Positions 25,725 to 35,292 of a DNA stretch of 64,000 bases are shown in pieces. The notes beneath the pieces are model-generated. The model saw nothing but the letters and a program-made list of their open reading frames with translations. It was not told where the DNA came from and searched no databases. The stretch comes from Chitinophaga sp. S165 (GTDB lineage: Bacteria; Bacteroidota; Bacteroidia; Chitinophagales; Chitinophagaceae). The position numbers and the translations under genes were made by a program. The stretch covers positions 152,368 through 216,367 of the forward strand of contig NZ_QGTG01000011.1 in assembly GCF_003182155.1 (NCBI RefSeq), in the 5' to 3' direction. How positions within the stretch are numbered: the first letter of the stretch is position 1; each line of letters begins with the position of its first letter.

Positions 25725-28700
25725 TTACCTGTTCGAGATGATCAGTTTAAATACCTGTCCATTGAATTTAACAAAGTATACGCCGTCAGGAATGCCGCCA
25801 ATATTAATGGCATTAGCGCCAGCTTCGAGCCTGCCGTTCTTTATCACTTTGCCTTGCAGGTCGGTAATGGAGAACAGGCCCGTTCCTTTAGACTGGACCT
25901 TCACCCAGTCTTTTGCGGGGTTCGGATAAAGATACGGTTGATCGGCCGTTGTCTTAGTTGCCATTGAAAGAGCAGCAGGCAGCAGCGCAGCGCCGGTTGA
26001 AGCGGTACCACATACTTCCAGTTCATAGATAGAATAGCCCCATTGTGTAGTCCTTGCTGTACCATTCATACGGATATAGCGGTAATTGCCATTCAGGTTG
26101 TCAATAAGGTCCGTTCTGTTGCCCGATGGCATATTGGTCCTCGTGGCAATCGGAAGCCATGTATTGCCGTCTGTGGAGCCGGTAAGGGTATAGTCCTTCG
26201 CATTGGCTACTTCCCATGAAATGGTGATCTTATTCACTGTAGATACTACGCCCAGATCGACAGTCAGTTGTTGAGGATCAGTGAAGGCGCTTTCCCAGCG
26301 GGACCCCAGGCTACCATCAATAGCTGCTGATGCGTTGCCGCTTGTTGCAGTAGCTGTGGATGGCAATAAGCCATAACAGCCGGTAGGTTGTTGTCCGCTG
26401 GTTGACAATGTAGGATAAGTCACCAATGTTCTTGCAGGAACGCTGAATGATGCTACGACAGCGCCTGCGTTATTGTATACATTACAGGTCTTCGCACTGG
26501 CTGTCGGGTTGTAGGCTACTGCATAACTGAATGCGCCGTTCTTTTCAAACACGCTGCTGGACGGGAAGTTGGTGCGGAAGTTAAAAGAGAAGAATCCCAG
26601 GTTTTGATTGGCATGAGTATAGAAATAGGTCATGCCACCCACTTCATAGTCCATGATGTAGCGGGTATCGGTAACGGGTAATGCGAGGTTGTTGGCCATA
26701 AATGCGCTGACGTACTTCGCATCGAACAGTTGTCTGAAACCCAGTGCCACATGCGCCCAGTCATCGCCGAACTGTGTTTCACTGGTATGACCGTCAATAG
26801 CTGCTGATTCTGTCAGCATATCATTGTACTCTCTCTTGGCCCAGGTGGTATCTTTTGCCAGGTATTTAAAGCCGGGATTTACAGGCAGGTATTGTATACC
26901 GTGGATGTGCACGGGACTTGCACTGAAGTAGGTACCATAAGCAAAGCCCTGGTTAGAGAGAATGCCTACCACATTGTGCGAATAGGCGGGAGGCAGGTTC
27001 CTGTTCTTCCAGTCAAACCAATATTCCAGCGTAGCATAGGCTTCACTGATATAGCCGAATGCGCCCGCATCGCGGATAGCTTCGTCGTTCAGCATATCGC
27101 CCAGCAGGAATAGACCTATCCATGATTGCATGGCCTCGGAAGTGGATTCCTGGTTGTTGCCGGAAGAGGAACTGGTACCTCCTGCATAACTGTGCCCGAT
27201 CCATGGATCGAAGGTCCTGAAGGAAGGCAGGAAGTTATCTGTTTTATCCCAGTTGGCATATTGTTTTGCCACTATCCTGATCATAGGGCCATATTGTGAC
27301 AGGAAATCAGGGTCTGTCATGCCGTACAGTGCGCAGGCATAGATGAGATAACCATAGTGGAAATGGTTGTCGGTAAATTCTGATGATCCGTAAGATTCAT
27401 TGAACCCTACAACAGCTCCCCAGCGATCATAGCGGGCGAAGAATTTGTCCTGTTCACCGGGAGTGTATGTAAGCCAGTTGACGAGGGCTTCCCTTGTTTT
27501 AGCTTTGAGCGACTGATATGCCTGGTGATTCAGTTCTTTGGCCATCAGGGTATACTTGGCATAGTTCACCAGGTCTTTACCGCCCCAGTAAGTATCTCCT
27601 CCATAACCCTGTTTCTTGGAGAACTTCGTCAGCAGGTCGAACATAACGTTGGCGTTGTAGGGATTAGCGTCTGCTGCATTCCTGTAAGGCGCATTGTAAG
27701 TAGGAAGGATGCCGTTGAAGTCGTACGTAAATGAGAACGATTTACCGATGGCCGTTTTCATTGATCCTCTTGGTGTAACATAGTTAACCGGTGTGAAGGC
27801 AATGGTGTTAGCTGCATTCTGATAGAGATGCGGCAGGAACCCTTGTATGGTATTGCCGGCAGCTTGCCCTTTCAGGTTAACGGTGGTAATATTCCAGTTC
27901 ACATACACCTTACCGGCGGTAGCGTCATAGTCGTACGTAACTGCTGTATTGGACGGTTTGTTGAACGCATAGGTTTCGTAGGCGCCAAGATCGGCAGGGG
28001 AGGGCAGTGCAGAAACAACGAAGTAGGAGTTACCGTTATTGGTGTTCAATACCAGTTTCTCTACCTGGTTGCCATCGGACGCCCAGCGGGAGCCGGCATT
28101 GCCGTCATTAACATTGTTGCCGGTAAATGCGCCCTGTACGGAAGATACTTCCACTGGTTTATTCCTGGAGAGCAGTGTGCTGCCATTGAACACTTCCATT
28201 TCCCATAGTGAGTAGGCGTAGATAGTGCCTTTCTCTGCAAGCGCGATCTTTACATACCTGGCGGATGTGTTGAAGCTTAAGCTGTCAAGACCGCCGTTGC
28301 CGTTCACTTCAGAAGCGACTGTACTCCAGGTGCTGCCATTGGCGGAAACCTGTATGGAATATCCTTTTGCGAAGGCAGTTTCCCAGTTCAGCTTTACTTT
28401 GGTGATGTTCTGGATAGCGCCCAGGTCGATCCGCACATACTGTTGTCCCTGCAATTCTGCGGTACTGCTACCGTTGAGATGTACGCCAAAGTAGCGGCCA
28501 TCAGTCTGTACCACAAAAGAGCTGGTAACAGGGAACTGCACTGCGGCGCCGCTTTGGGTAAGATAGGAAGCGCCCTGATCGAATGAGAATTCGGGATTGA
28601 TGCCCTGTGTTTCCAGCCACATGAAGGGGATGCCATGCACCATAGTGACATCCATATTCTTGTTATGGACACTATCCGGCAGCGACATTACTACACCCCA

Positions 28701-29132
28701 GTCATTCCAGTCTTTCGCGATGGCTTTGGAAGGCGTGTAGCCTGTAGCCCTGATCATCATACTACCGCCGTAAGCAATGTTAGAACCATCTGCTACAAAG
28801 CTGTTCGGGTAGTACAGTTTAACGCCATAATCCTCCGGATCGGCGGCTAACGGATAGGCCCACATCATACCGCCATATTGCGATACTACCAGGTCCGTCC
28901 ACCAGTCGTTGGTAGGGATAGGCTTGTTCAATTTATCTGCTGCTACATAGATAGGCCGTTCGTACACGAACTGATACAGATCTCCTTTTCCATCGTTATT
29001 CCAGTCGAAAGTATTTTCTGTGGCGGGCGGGAAAGAAGCGTAGCTTCCGGCGCCTACGGGAACGGGCGTTTGTGCATGCAGTTGTAATGCACTTGCAGCC
29101 AGCAGGAACGCTGACAAATACAGGTTTTTCAT
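25725..29132 (-). CDS. Secreted GH81 endo-1,3-beta-glucanase with discoidin-type domains and T9SS sorting signal
   Basis: The protein has 1135 residues. A Sec signal (MKNLYLSAFLLAASALQLHAQ) precedes the GH81 N-terminal sandwich (KPIPTNDWWTDLVVSQYGGMMWAYPLA). The catalytic alpha-barrel follows, with SSEFTDNHFHYGYLIYA (catalytic Asp) and NNQESTSEAMQSWIGL (catalytic Glu candidate). An F5/8 type C (discoidin-like) segment lies inside the N-terminal half (about residues 205-385), and a second complete copy lies after the catalytic domain (about 905-1030). The last 75 residues (YLYPNPAKDWVKV ... GIPDGVYFVKF) are a type A T9SS sorting domain. The enzyme would be exported by the type IX system and would cut beta-1,3-glucans of fungal walls, consistent with a Chitinophaga lifestyle. 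Confidence 0.92.
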   Translation of the reverse strand: MKNLYLSAFLLAASALQLHAQTPVPVGAGSYASFPPATENTFDWNNDGKGDLYQFVYERPIYVAADKLNKPIPTNDWWTDLVVSQYGGMMWAYPLAADPEDYGVKLYYPNSFVADGSNIAYGGSMMIRATGYTPSKAIAKDWNDWGVVMSLPDSVHNKNMDVTMVHGIPFMWLETQGINPEFSFDQGASYLTQSGAAVQFPVTSSFVVQTDGRYFGVHLNGSSTAELQGQQYVRIDLGAIQNITKVKLNWETAFAKGYSIQVSANGSTWSTVASEVNGNGGLDSLSFNTSARYVKIALAEKGTIYAYSLWEMEVFNGSTLLSRNKPVEVSSVQGAFTGNNVNDGNAGSRWASDGNQVEKLVLNTNNGNSYFVVSALPSPADLGAYETYAFNKPSNTAVTYDYDATAGKVYVNWNITTVNLKGQAAGNTIQGFLPHLYQNAANTIAFTPVNYVTPRGSMKTAIGKSFSFTYDFNGILPTYNAPYRNAADANPYNANVMFDLLTKFSKKQGYGGDTYWGGKDLVNYAKYTLMAKELNHQAYQSLKAKTREALVNWLTYTPGEQDKFFARYDRWGAVVGFNESYGSSEFTDNHFHYGYLIYACALYGMTDPDFLSQYGPMIRIVAKQYANWDKTDNFLPSFRTFDPWIGHSYAGGTSSSSGNNQESTSEAMQSWIGLFLLGDMLNDEAIRDAGAFGYISEAYATLEYWFDWKNRNLPPAYSHNVVGILSNQGFAYGTYFSASPVHIHGIQYLPVNPGFKYLAKDTTWAKREYNDMLTESAAIDGHTSETQFGDDWAHVALGFRQLFDAKYVSAFMANNLALPVTDTRYIMDYEVGGMTYFYTHANQNLGFFSFNFRTNFPSSSVFEKNGAFSYAVAYNPTASAKTCNVYNNAGAVVASFSVPARTLVTYPTLSTSGQQPTGCYGLLPSTATATSGNASAAIDGSLGSRWESAFTDPQQLTVDLGVVSTVNKITISWEVANAKDYTLTGSTDGNTWLPIATRTNMPSGNRTDLIDNLNGNYRYIRMNGTARTTQWGYSIYELEVCGTASTGAALLPAALSMATKTTADQPYLYPNPAKDWVKVQSKGTGLFSITDLQGKVIKNGRLEAGANAINIGGIPDGVYFVKFNGQVFKLIISNR

Positions 29133-29303
29133 AGTTACCGAGGTTATTTTGAGTTAAGAAAAATCGTGTCAGGGAAATGTTGGCGCTTTAACGTGAAATC
29201 CGGGCATAAGGCTGCGTACTATCAAATATACTATTTAATTGACAGTACTGAAACGCTAAATAATAGGAATATACCGTTATACTTGCAGGAGAATTATTGT
29301 ATC

Positions 29304-29705
29304 ATGATCGAAGCAACTGACGTGCGCCCCGGCAACCTTGTATGGTATTATGATATGTACATGAATGAAACGGAGTTTGAGGTGGAGGGTATTTTAGATG
29401 GCTTCATTTATTGTTCTACACTCCCTAAAAGTAAACTGCCGCTGGCGAGTGTACATCCGATATCGCTGGATGCCGGCTATCTGCACAGCCTCGGATTTGT
29501 ACGGGGAGAGAAAGAACATGGTGAGGATGAAAATGTTTTTTCCTACAAGTACAATCGTAATGATAGTGTATACGTGCGGGATGAAGGATATTCGTTTCAA
29601 TTTCTGGCGGCTGCCCAGGGGCAATTGGTGCCTTATGGACGGCCGGTCGTACATGTACACCAGTTACAGAACCTGTTCTATTGCCTGACGGGTAAGGACC
29701 TGTAA
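29304..29705 (+). CDS. Small conserved hypothetical protein
   Basis: The frame is open from 29166, but ATG 29304 is preceded by a purine-rich AGGAGA and gives 133 residues. The start MIEATDVRPGNLVWYYD resembles a Bacteroidota family of uncharacterised proteins that begin with a D-x-R-x-GN-x-V motif and continue with a beta-rich body containing HPISL and LHSLGF. These are often near phage or mobile genes, but no other sign of that is visible here. The function is unknown. The gene ends in a hairpin that includes its own stop codon. Confidence 0.65.
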   Translation: MIEATDVRPGNLVWYYDMYMNETEFEVEGILDGFIYCSTLPKSKLPLASVHPISLDAGYLHSLGFVRGEKEHGEDENVFSYKYNRNDSVYVRDEGYSFQFLAAAQGQLVPYGRPVVHVHQLQNLFYCLTGKDL

Positions 29706-29745
29706 ATAAGGGGAGTGCCCTTTTTGAAAAGACATCCCCTTATTT
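29704..29745 (+). terminator. Terminator overlapping the stop codon of the small gene
   Basis: AAATAAGGGG (29704-29713) pairs with CCCCTTATTT (29736-29745). The stop codon TAA at 29703-29705 partly lies in the 5' arm. Confidence 0.65.
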
Positions 29746-29777
29746 AAAATTCGTTTCTATACCGCAGGCAGCATTTC

Positions 29778-30356
29778 TCATGGGTGAGGGCCCATACAAA
29801 CGATCTCCACACCACTGAAGGTGCCTTTCAGTGATATCGTTTTTTCAGTCCCTGATTCGATATCATTTTTACCGGTAAAGTCAAAATGACCTGAGATGTA
29901 GGCTTTTACATCATCAAACCTGATCTCTGAAAGTGTGAAGCTTCCTTTCTCCGAATTGCAGGATACATCCTTTCCGGAAGCATCATCGGCAGTTTCTGCT
30001 GATTCGTCTTTCGGATAGTTGAGGTACTGCGCAATGTTGGATGGTTCTTCTTCACTTGCAGGTTTGTCGAAAGTGACGGTCACCGGCTTGAACTCTCCGA
30101 TCTTGTTCAGATCGAATCGGAATGACAGGACCCTGTTTCCTTCCTTCAGTGTACACTCAAGGTTCATGATAGCCATTTTACTGGTACCAATGGTGGCTTT
30201 GCCCTTTATCTCCTTTGTGGAGATCACTGAGCCATTCTTTTCGATGTTAAATGTACCCGGATTAGGCACTTTCTTTTGTGCCAGTATGGTCGTGGAACCC
30301 ATACAGAATAAAGCGATAACAGCACTTGTTACCAGTGGTATTATTTTAGTTTTCAT
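29778..30356 (-). CDS. Exported hypothetical protein
   Basis: The protein has 192 residues with a Sec signal (MKTKIIPLVTSAVIALFCMGSTTILAQ). The mature part is beta-rich, with IGTSKMAIMNLECTL, FRFDLNKIGEFKPVTVTF, and the C-terminal block SEIRFDDVKAYISGHFDFTGKNDIESGTEKTISLKGTFSGV. This layout resembles small immunoglobulin- or lipocalin-like exported proteins of Bacteroidota, but no family is recognised with confidence. It faces the small gene at 29304 convergently and is about 150 bp from the ACT-domain gene to the right. Confidence 0.7.
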   Translation of the reverse strand: MKTKIIPLVTSAVIALFCMGSTTILAQKKVPNPGTFNIEKNGSVISTKEIKGKATIGTSKMAIMNLECTLKEGNRVLSFRFDLNKIGEFKPVTVTFDKPASEEEPSNIAQYLNYPKDESAETADDASGKDVSCNSEKGSFTLSEIRFDDVKAYISGHFDFTGKNDIESGTEKTISLKGTFSGVEIVCMGPHP

Positions 30357-30504
30357 GTAGGTTTGGTTAGGGATGGCTGATTGTCTGAATATTGCCGAAG
30401 ATATAAAAATATTTTTAAAACTGTACCCCCTCAGTACTATCCCTTTACAATTTTATAACAACGGTCTGAGGAATGGTCTGAACGGTTGATGTAAAAACTG
30501 CCAG

Positions 30505-30909
30505 TTATAAGGAAGTGTTGATAGTGAGCGATTTAAGCGCCAGCATGGCTTTTTCCGCATCTGCAACAGGTACAAAAATATGATCGTGGTAGTATGCGGC
30601 TACTACGTTACAGCTGATGCCGGCCCCCGCCAGTGCGGCGGAGAAGGCTGCTGTGAGCCCAACTGCTTCCAGTGAAGAATGTATGGTCAGCGTGATCCAG
30701 GCAGCGATATAAGTGTATGGAAGCTGAAGACGGTCGGCGGTTTCACGGGAGAGGATAAGTGTTACACCTTCTTTTTCACGGAAAGTACAGATGACGTCCT
30801 GCAGGTTTATCTGCACCGGATCGTTAACTGTACAGAAGACGTACGTTCCCTCATGTAACTGAGGCGTCATGTGTTTGAGTAAGGTTGTGATGTCTGTAAT
30901 GCCGCTCAT
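30505..30909 (-). CDS. ACT-domain protein (COG3602-like)
   Basis: A longer frame exists to 31035, but ATG 30909 (MSGITDITTLLKHMTPQLHEGTYVF) fits the family start and gives 134 residues. The N-terminal part (LLKHMTPQLHEGTYVFCTV) is typical of the small two-ACT-like proteins of COG3602. The C-terminal ACT domain includes ITLTIHSSLEAVGLTAAFSAALAGAGISCNVVAAYYHDHIFVPVADAEKA. Such proteins are thought to bind small ligands such as amino acids; no enzyme activity is established. It is divergent from the patatin gene, with a 51-bp spacer that must hold both promoters. Confidence 0.85.
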   Translation of the reverse strand: MSGITDITTLLKHMTPQLHEGTYVFCTVNDPVQINLQDVICTFREKEGVTLILSRETADRLQLPYTYIAAWITLTIHSSLEAVGLTAAFSAALAGAGISCNVVAAYYHDHIFVPVADAEKAMLALKSLTINTSL

Positions 30910-30960
30910 AGTTGTAAATATACAATACCAGATTTTACTTTCTTTATATATATTAGCCCT

Positions 30961-31746
30961 ATGAATCAGGAGTTGAAAGTCCCTATACGGCGTCCCTTTG
31001 TCCTTTCCGGTGGTGGCGCCCGTGGTTATGCCCACATTGGTGTTTTAAAAGCATTTGCTGAACAGGATATTTATCCCGAAGTGATAGCCGCTACCAGCGC
31101 AGGTTCTATTGCAACTGCATTTATATGTGACGGTTATAGTACGGATGAAGTAAGAGATATCTTCCAGCATACGAAGATGGGATTGTCTATGCAGTGGACA
31201 AACCTGAAGGCGGGCTTCCTGTCGCTGAAGACCGTAGAGAAGGCGCTGATGCAGCATTTACGTCATACTACTTTTGAATCGTTGCCTATTCCGCTATATA
31301 TCACGGCGACTAACTTCTCTACCGGGCAGCAAACTATTTTTGATAAAGGACCATTGATACCAGCTATACTGGCGGCATCTACGATCCCTATGTTATTCCC
31401 GCCTGTGGAAATAGAGGGTGTTCCTTATGTGGATGGAGGTATTTCAGGGAATCTTCCGGTTGAGCCATTGGTAGGAAAGTATAGGTCTATTGTGGGTGTG
31501 CATGTAAATCCGCTGACGCCTTATAACCCTGCAAGCGGTATACTTGCAAACATAGAACGGACATTGCATATGGCCATTCATGAACCCGTACTGAAGAGCA
31601 AGCTGCAATGCAGCCGCTTTATAGAGCCGCAGGAACTGGGGCAGTTCGGTATGTTCGATTTTAAGAGGTTTGATGCTATCTATAACGTGGGATTGGAATA
31701 CACAAGACAAGTATTGCAGGAAACGCCTGAAGCGGTTGAGCTATAA
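30961..31746 (+). CDS. Patatin-like phospholipase (RssA-type)
   Basis: This 261-residue protein has the patatin oxyanion-hole motif SGGGARGYAHIGVLKAF (about residues 17-33), the nucleophile elbow AATSAGS (Ser about residue 46), and the catalytic Asp in YVDGGISGNLPVEPL (about 157-171). It is of the single-domain RssA/YlbK class without a signal peptide, so it acts in the cytoplasm or on the inner membrane. It is not part of a CBASS here; the CBASS patatin of this window is a separate gene at 55280. The ACT gene is its divergent neighbour. Confidence 0.9.
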   Translation: MNQELKVPIRRPFVLSGGGARGYAHIGVLKAFAEQDIYPEVIAATSAGSIATAFICDGYSTDEVRDIFQHTKMGLSMQWTNLKAGFLSLKTVEKALMQHLRHTTFESLPIPLYITATNFSTGQQTIFDKGPLIPAILAASTIPMLFPPVEIEGVPYVDGGISGNLPVEPLVGKYRSIVGVHVNPLTPYNPASGILANIERTLHMAIHEPVLKSKLQCSRFIEPQELGQFGMFDFKRFDAIYNVGLEYTRQVLQETPEAVEL

Positions 31747-31890
31747 CAGGTTGTTTATCATATAGCGATCAATGTGAGTGTAAGAAAAGTTAGCAGGAAT
31801 GAGCAATGGACGTACGAAAATCGCAGTAATTGCGTTTTATAACCTGAGATCACTGTTCATCTGCCTCCTATTGTAAACCCACTCACAAAA

Positions 31891-32652
31891 ATGAGACACT
31901 CGCTTAAAAATTCCATGATTATCGGTACCCTGGGTATCTTCTTACTGTCCGCTTGTAGCAAATCTGAATCCGTTGCGCCTGATCAGCAACGTTCCAATGA
32001 AACAGCCCTGACTGTCAATGATGCCATCGCACTGTCGCCTGTACCTGTAGGGACGGTTACTTACAGCAGCAATGGTTACACATTAACGTTTACTAACAAT
32101 GCTACTAATTTTGAGGACTCGATCCGTCAGAAATTTGTAGACATCTTTTTCGGTACTTATCCGCAGCTGCGGACCAGGTTCAATACTAACGCTACTAAAA
32201 CAGTAAAGTTTGTGATTGATCCGAACTACACTGGCGTGGCCTATACGTCAGGTACAACAATTACCTACAGTTCTGCATGGTTCGTGAACAACCCGAATGA
32301 TGTAGATGTTGTAACGCATGAGATCATGCACGTTATACAGGCTTATACTGGTGGTACACCCGGCTGGCTGACTGAGGGCATCGCTGACCTGGTACGTTAC
32401 AGGTATGGCGTGAATAACGGCCCTGCAGGCTGGTCTTTGCCTAACTGGTCGTCATCCCAGTCTTACACGAATTCTTATCGTATCACTGCACGTTTCCTGG
32501 CCTGGCTGGAGAATCACAAAAGCGCTTCGATCGTTACAAATCTGAATACTGCTTTACGTAACCACACTTACACTGCGAATACCTGGGTAACGCTGACCGG
32601 CAAAACAGTCGATCAGCTGTGGGCTGAGTATTCTGCCAGTCCTGCGTTGTAG
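31891..32652 (+). CDS. Basic secretory protein family metallopeptidase, lipoprotein
   Basis: This 253-residue protein has a lipoprotein signal (IGTLGIFLLSACSKSES, lipid Cys about residue 22). The basic secretory protein (BSP) family signature is present: DVDVVTHEIMHVIQAYTGGTPGWLTEGIADLVRYRYG, with zinc-binding HEIMH and the downstream Glu/Asp. These are secreted zinc-dependent proteins, related to plant defence proteins of the same name; the substrate is unknown. The C-terminal part (SYRITARFLAWLENH ... LWAEYSASPAL) matches the helical end of the family. A terminator at 32740 separates it from a convergent gene. Confidence 0.9.
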   Translation: MRHSLKNSMIIGTLGIFLLSACSKSESVAPDQQRSNETALTVNDAIALSPVPVGTVTYSSNGYTLTFTNNATNFEDSIRQKFVDIFFGTYPQLRTRFNTNATKTVKFVIDPNYTGVAYTSGTTITYSSAWFVNNPNDVDVVTHEIMHVIQAYTGGTPGWLTEGIADLVRYRYGVNNGPAGWSLPNWSSSQSYTNSYRITARFLAWLENHKSASIVTNLNTALRNHTYTANTWVTLTGKTVDQLWAEYSASPAL

Positions 32653-32739
32653 CAGCTTATTCATTCAATTGTAGCATTGCCATCATTTAACAATCATCAG
32701 GAGCGGATGGGCAGCGATCTGTCACACGCGATGCTATAT

Positions 32740-32776
32740 AATATCCCGGCTATTCCATATGGCCGGGATATTTTTT
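32740..32776. terminator. Bidirectional terminator
   Basis: AATATCCCGGC (32740-32750) pairs with GCCGGGATATT (32762-32772), followed by TTTT. It lies between the BSP peptidase gene and the convergent gene ending at 32779. Confidence 0.85.
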
Positions 32777-32778
32777 AT

Positions 32779-33414
32779 TTAGTCGAAGAATGGATCGGGC
32801 GCTCTTCTGTCTATATGGAAGGCCTGGTCGAGATAATAGATCACTGTCTCCGGTGCTTTTGCCGTGCGTACAAGCTCTCTGAGGGGAGTGACTATCTTCG
32901 GATATTCATCAATGAATTCCAGACCTTCTACAAAAGGTAAGCGGAATGATTTCATCAACAGCTTAAAGCGTTCGAGTTCAGCACCCCAGTAACGGATGTA
33001 CTTACTTTCACTGATACCCAGTTCTATAAGGATGTCTTTTGTTTGAAACAGCAGGCCTGCTTCCAGCTGGCATTCCTGCGTGAGTTCGTCCCGGTATTTT
33101 TCCAGTTCATTGAGCACAAACTGTTTTTGCAGCAGGGGAGTGGTGACGTTGTCTTCTTCATATAATCCGTACACACAGCTCACCTTATCGGGCAGGGTGG
33201 CTGCCAGCGCCTGGAATAAGTCCCATAAACGGCTATTGCCGATATTGACCGTAGCCTGGAAGCGGTAGGGCAGGCGAGGGTTCTCATTGAGGGTAAGGTC
33301 ATATCCTTCCACGATCTTCGCTTTCCTCCGTTTGAAAAGGATCTCGTCTATATCGGGACGGTAGTCTATTTCCTCATCTGAGGGAATGCGTACGGTGATG
33401 GGCAGTTCTAACAT
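32779..33414 (-). CDS. Conserved hypothetical protein
   Basis: The frame is open to 33498, but ATG 33414 (MLELPITVRIPSDEEIDYRPDIDE) is the likely start and gives 211 residues; the longer frame would overlap the divergent GH15 gene. No signal peptide, membrane segment or known motif is recognised. It is acidic and mixed alpha/beta, with FQATVNIGNSRLWDLFQALAATLPDKVSCVYG in the middle and a helical C-terminus. The head-to-head position with GH15, 57 bp apart, may mean shared regulation. Confidence 0.65.
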   Translation of the reverse strand: MLELPITVRIPSDEEIDYRPDIDEILFKRRKAKIVEGYDLTLNENPRLPYRFQATVNIGNSRLWDLFQALAATLPDKVSCVYGLYEEDNVTTPLLQKQFVLNELEKYRDELTQECQLEAGLLFQTKDILIELGISESKYIRYWGAELERFKLLMKSFRLPFVEGLEFIDEYPKIVTPLRELVRTAKAPETVIYYLDQAFHIDRRAPDPFFD

Positions 33415-33471
33415 GCTGTAAAGATAACACAGCCGGGCATGCTTTAGGCATGGTTCATGCATCATAGGGGT

Positions 33472-35289
33472 ATGAAACATTCCGAAAGGCCATATCAACG
33501 TATTGAGAACTATGGTATTATCGGTAACCTGGAGACGGTTGCCCTGGTTTCGCTGACCGGGTCGATAGACTTCATGTGTTTTCCCCGGTACGATTCCCCC
33601 ACTATCTTTGCTTCCCTGCTGGACTCCACCAAAGGGGGCTACTTTTCCGTTGAGCCGGAACTCGTGGACTATAATTCCAAACAGCTGTACATACCCGGTA
33701 CGGCTATTTTGTTAACACGCTATTTTTCTGATGCAGGTATTGCAGAGCTGACGGACTATATGCCCATTGCAGATGTGGAGAAGGATAATGATTGTACGAT
33801 CGTACGGAAGATCAAAACTATCCGCGGAAATATAACTTTCAAAGTGAACTGCGTGCCCCGTTTTGATTATGCAGGGGCGAAACACGAGGCTGTACTGAAG
33901 AAGACAAAGAACGAGATCATTTTCACACCTATAGATGATGGCAACGTACAACTCAGACTGATCGCAGACGTACCCCTTAAGCTGAAACATAAGAACGGAT
34001 ATGCGGAATTTACGCTGAAGGAGTCGGAGGTGGCGCATATTGTATTGCAGGCCGCAAAAAAAGACCATAAGGAGCCATTAGAGGGCATTGAATATTATGC
34101 GGACGTCTATCATGATACGATCGTGAAATGGCGGGAATGGGTAGGGAAATCGACTTATAAGGGACATTATGGGGAATTGATACAACGGTCGGCCATTACG
34201 CTGAAATTGCTGACCTCTACAAAATACGGCTCGGTAGTAGCTGCACCGACTTTCGGGATCCCGGAAACATTGTCGGGTAACCGTAACTGGGACTACCGTT
34301 TTACCTGGATAAGAGATGCGGCTTTTACCATGTATGCCTTCCTCAAGCTGGGCTTTTTTGACGAGGCGACTGCCTTTATGAAATGGATATTCAATTTATG
34401 CCAGGAGAGTAAATTGCAGTTGCTGTACAAAATTGATGGCAATAAAAGCGGGGATGAACAGGAACTGAAACACCTGGACGGATACAAAGGGTCCAAACCT
34501 GTGCGTATAGGAAATGCCGCTGCCAGTCAGCGGCAGACGGACATTTACGGAGAGCTGATCGACACCATCTATATCTATAACAAATCTTACGAGCCTATTA
34601 CTTTCGAATTCTGGGAGCTGATCAAGATGCAGATAGAATGTGTGATCAGTGATTGGAAACTGCCTGATCACGGTATATGGGAGATCAGGAATGAAAAGAG
34701 AGAATTCCTGCATTCCCGTTTAATGTGCTGGGTAGCGATGGACAGGGCTATCAAGATTGCGCAACACCGGTCTTTCCCTTATCCGGAAACGGAATGGCAG
34801 ACTATCCGTGACGAGATCTATAACGATATCTATCATAATTTCTGGAATGAAGAACTGCAGTCGTGGGTACAATACAAAGGCGCCAAGACCGTGGACGCTG
34901 CCGCTCTTCTGATGCCACTTACCCATTTTATTACGCCACTGGAGCCGAGATGGTTATCTACAATGCAGGCGATAGACAAGACATTACGTTTGGATGTGCT
35001 TATTTACAGGTATCATAATCACCTGGAGAAGATAGACGGATTGGATGGGGAAGAGGGGACGTTCAATATGTGCTCATTCTGGTATATCGAAGCGCTTGCC
35101 AAATGCGGGCAGCTGGACCTTGCGATAGAGAGTTTTGAAAAGATGATCGGGTATGCCAATCACCTGGGATTATTCAGTGAGGAACTGGGTAAGAAGGGGG
35201 AGCACCTGGGGAACTTTCCCCAGGCATTCACGCACCTTGCTTTGATTAGTGCTGCCGTTGAGCTCAATAAACAGCTTAGTCGTGTGTAA
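33472..35289 (+). CDS. Glycoside hydrolase family 15 protein (glucoamylase/trehalase type)
   Basis: ATG 33472, preceded by AGGGG, is favoured over the upstream frame start at 33457. The protein is 605 residues. It has the N-terminal beta domain (YQRIENYGIIGNLETVALVSLTGSIDFMCFPRYDSPTIFASLLD) followed by the GH15 (alpha/alpha)6 barrel. Barrel motifs are GNRNWDYRFTWIRDAAFTMYAFLKLGFFDEA and the catalytic region GLDGEEGTFNMCSFWYIEALAKCG. Bacterial enzymes of this layout hydrolyse trehalose or short alpha-glucans in the cytoplasm; there is no signal peptide. It overlaps nothing and ends 3 bp before the convergent gene at 35293. Confidence 0.92.
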   Translation: MKHSERPYQRIENYGIIGNLETVALVSLTGSIDFMCFPRYDSPTIFASLLDSTKGGYFSVEPELVDYNSKQLYIPGTAILLTRYFSDAGIAELTDYMPIADVEKDNDCTIVRKIKTIRGNITFKVNCVPRFDYAGAKHEAVLKKTKNEIIFTPIDDGNVQLRLIADVPLKLKHKNGYAEFTLKESEVAHIVLQAAKKDHKEPLEGIEYYADVYHDTIVKWREWVGKSTYKGHYGELIQRSAITLKLLTSTKYGSVVAAPTFGIPETLSGNRNWDYRFTWIRDAAFTMYAFLKLGFFDEATAFMKWIFNLCQESKLQLLYKIDGNKSGDEQELKHLDGYKGSKPVRIGNAAASQRQTDIYGELIDTIYIYNKSYEPITFEFWELIKMQIECVISDWKLPDHGIWEIRNEKREFLHSRLMCWVAMDRAIKIAQHRSFPYPETEWQTIRDEIYNDIYHNFWNEELQSWVQYKGAKTVDAAALLMPLTHFITPLEPRWLSTMQAIDKTLRLDVLIYRYHNHLEKIDGLDGEEGTFNMCSFWYIEALAKCGQLDLAIESFEKMIGYANHLGLFSEELGKKGEHLGNFPQAFTHLALISAAVELNKQLSRV

Positions 35290-35292
35290 AGA

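Noticed and set aside
30961..31746. First patatin gene considered as part of a CBASS
   Set aside because: No CD-NTase or E2 gene is near it; its RssA-type layout and ACT-domain neighbour point to a housekeeping lipase.
32677..32940. 87-residue plus-strand frame
   Set aside because: It runs through a bidirectional terminator and over the 3' end of the better supported gene at 32779-33414.
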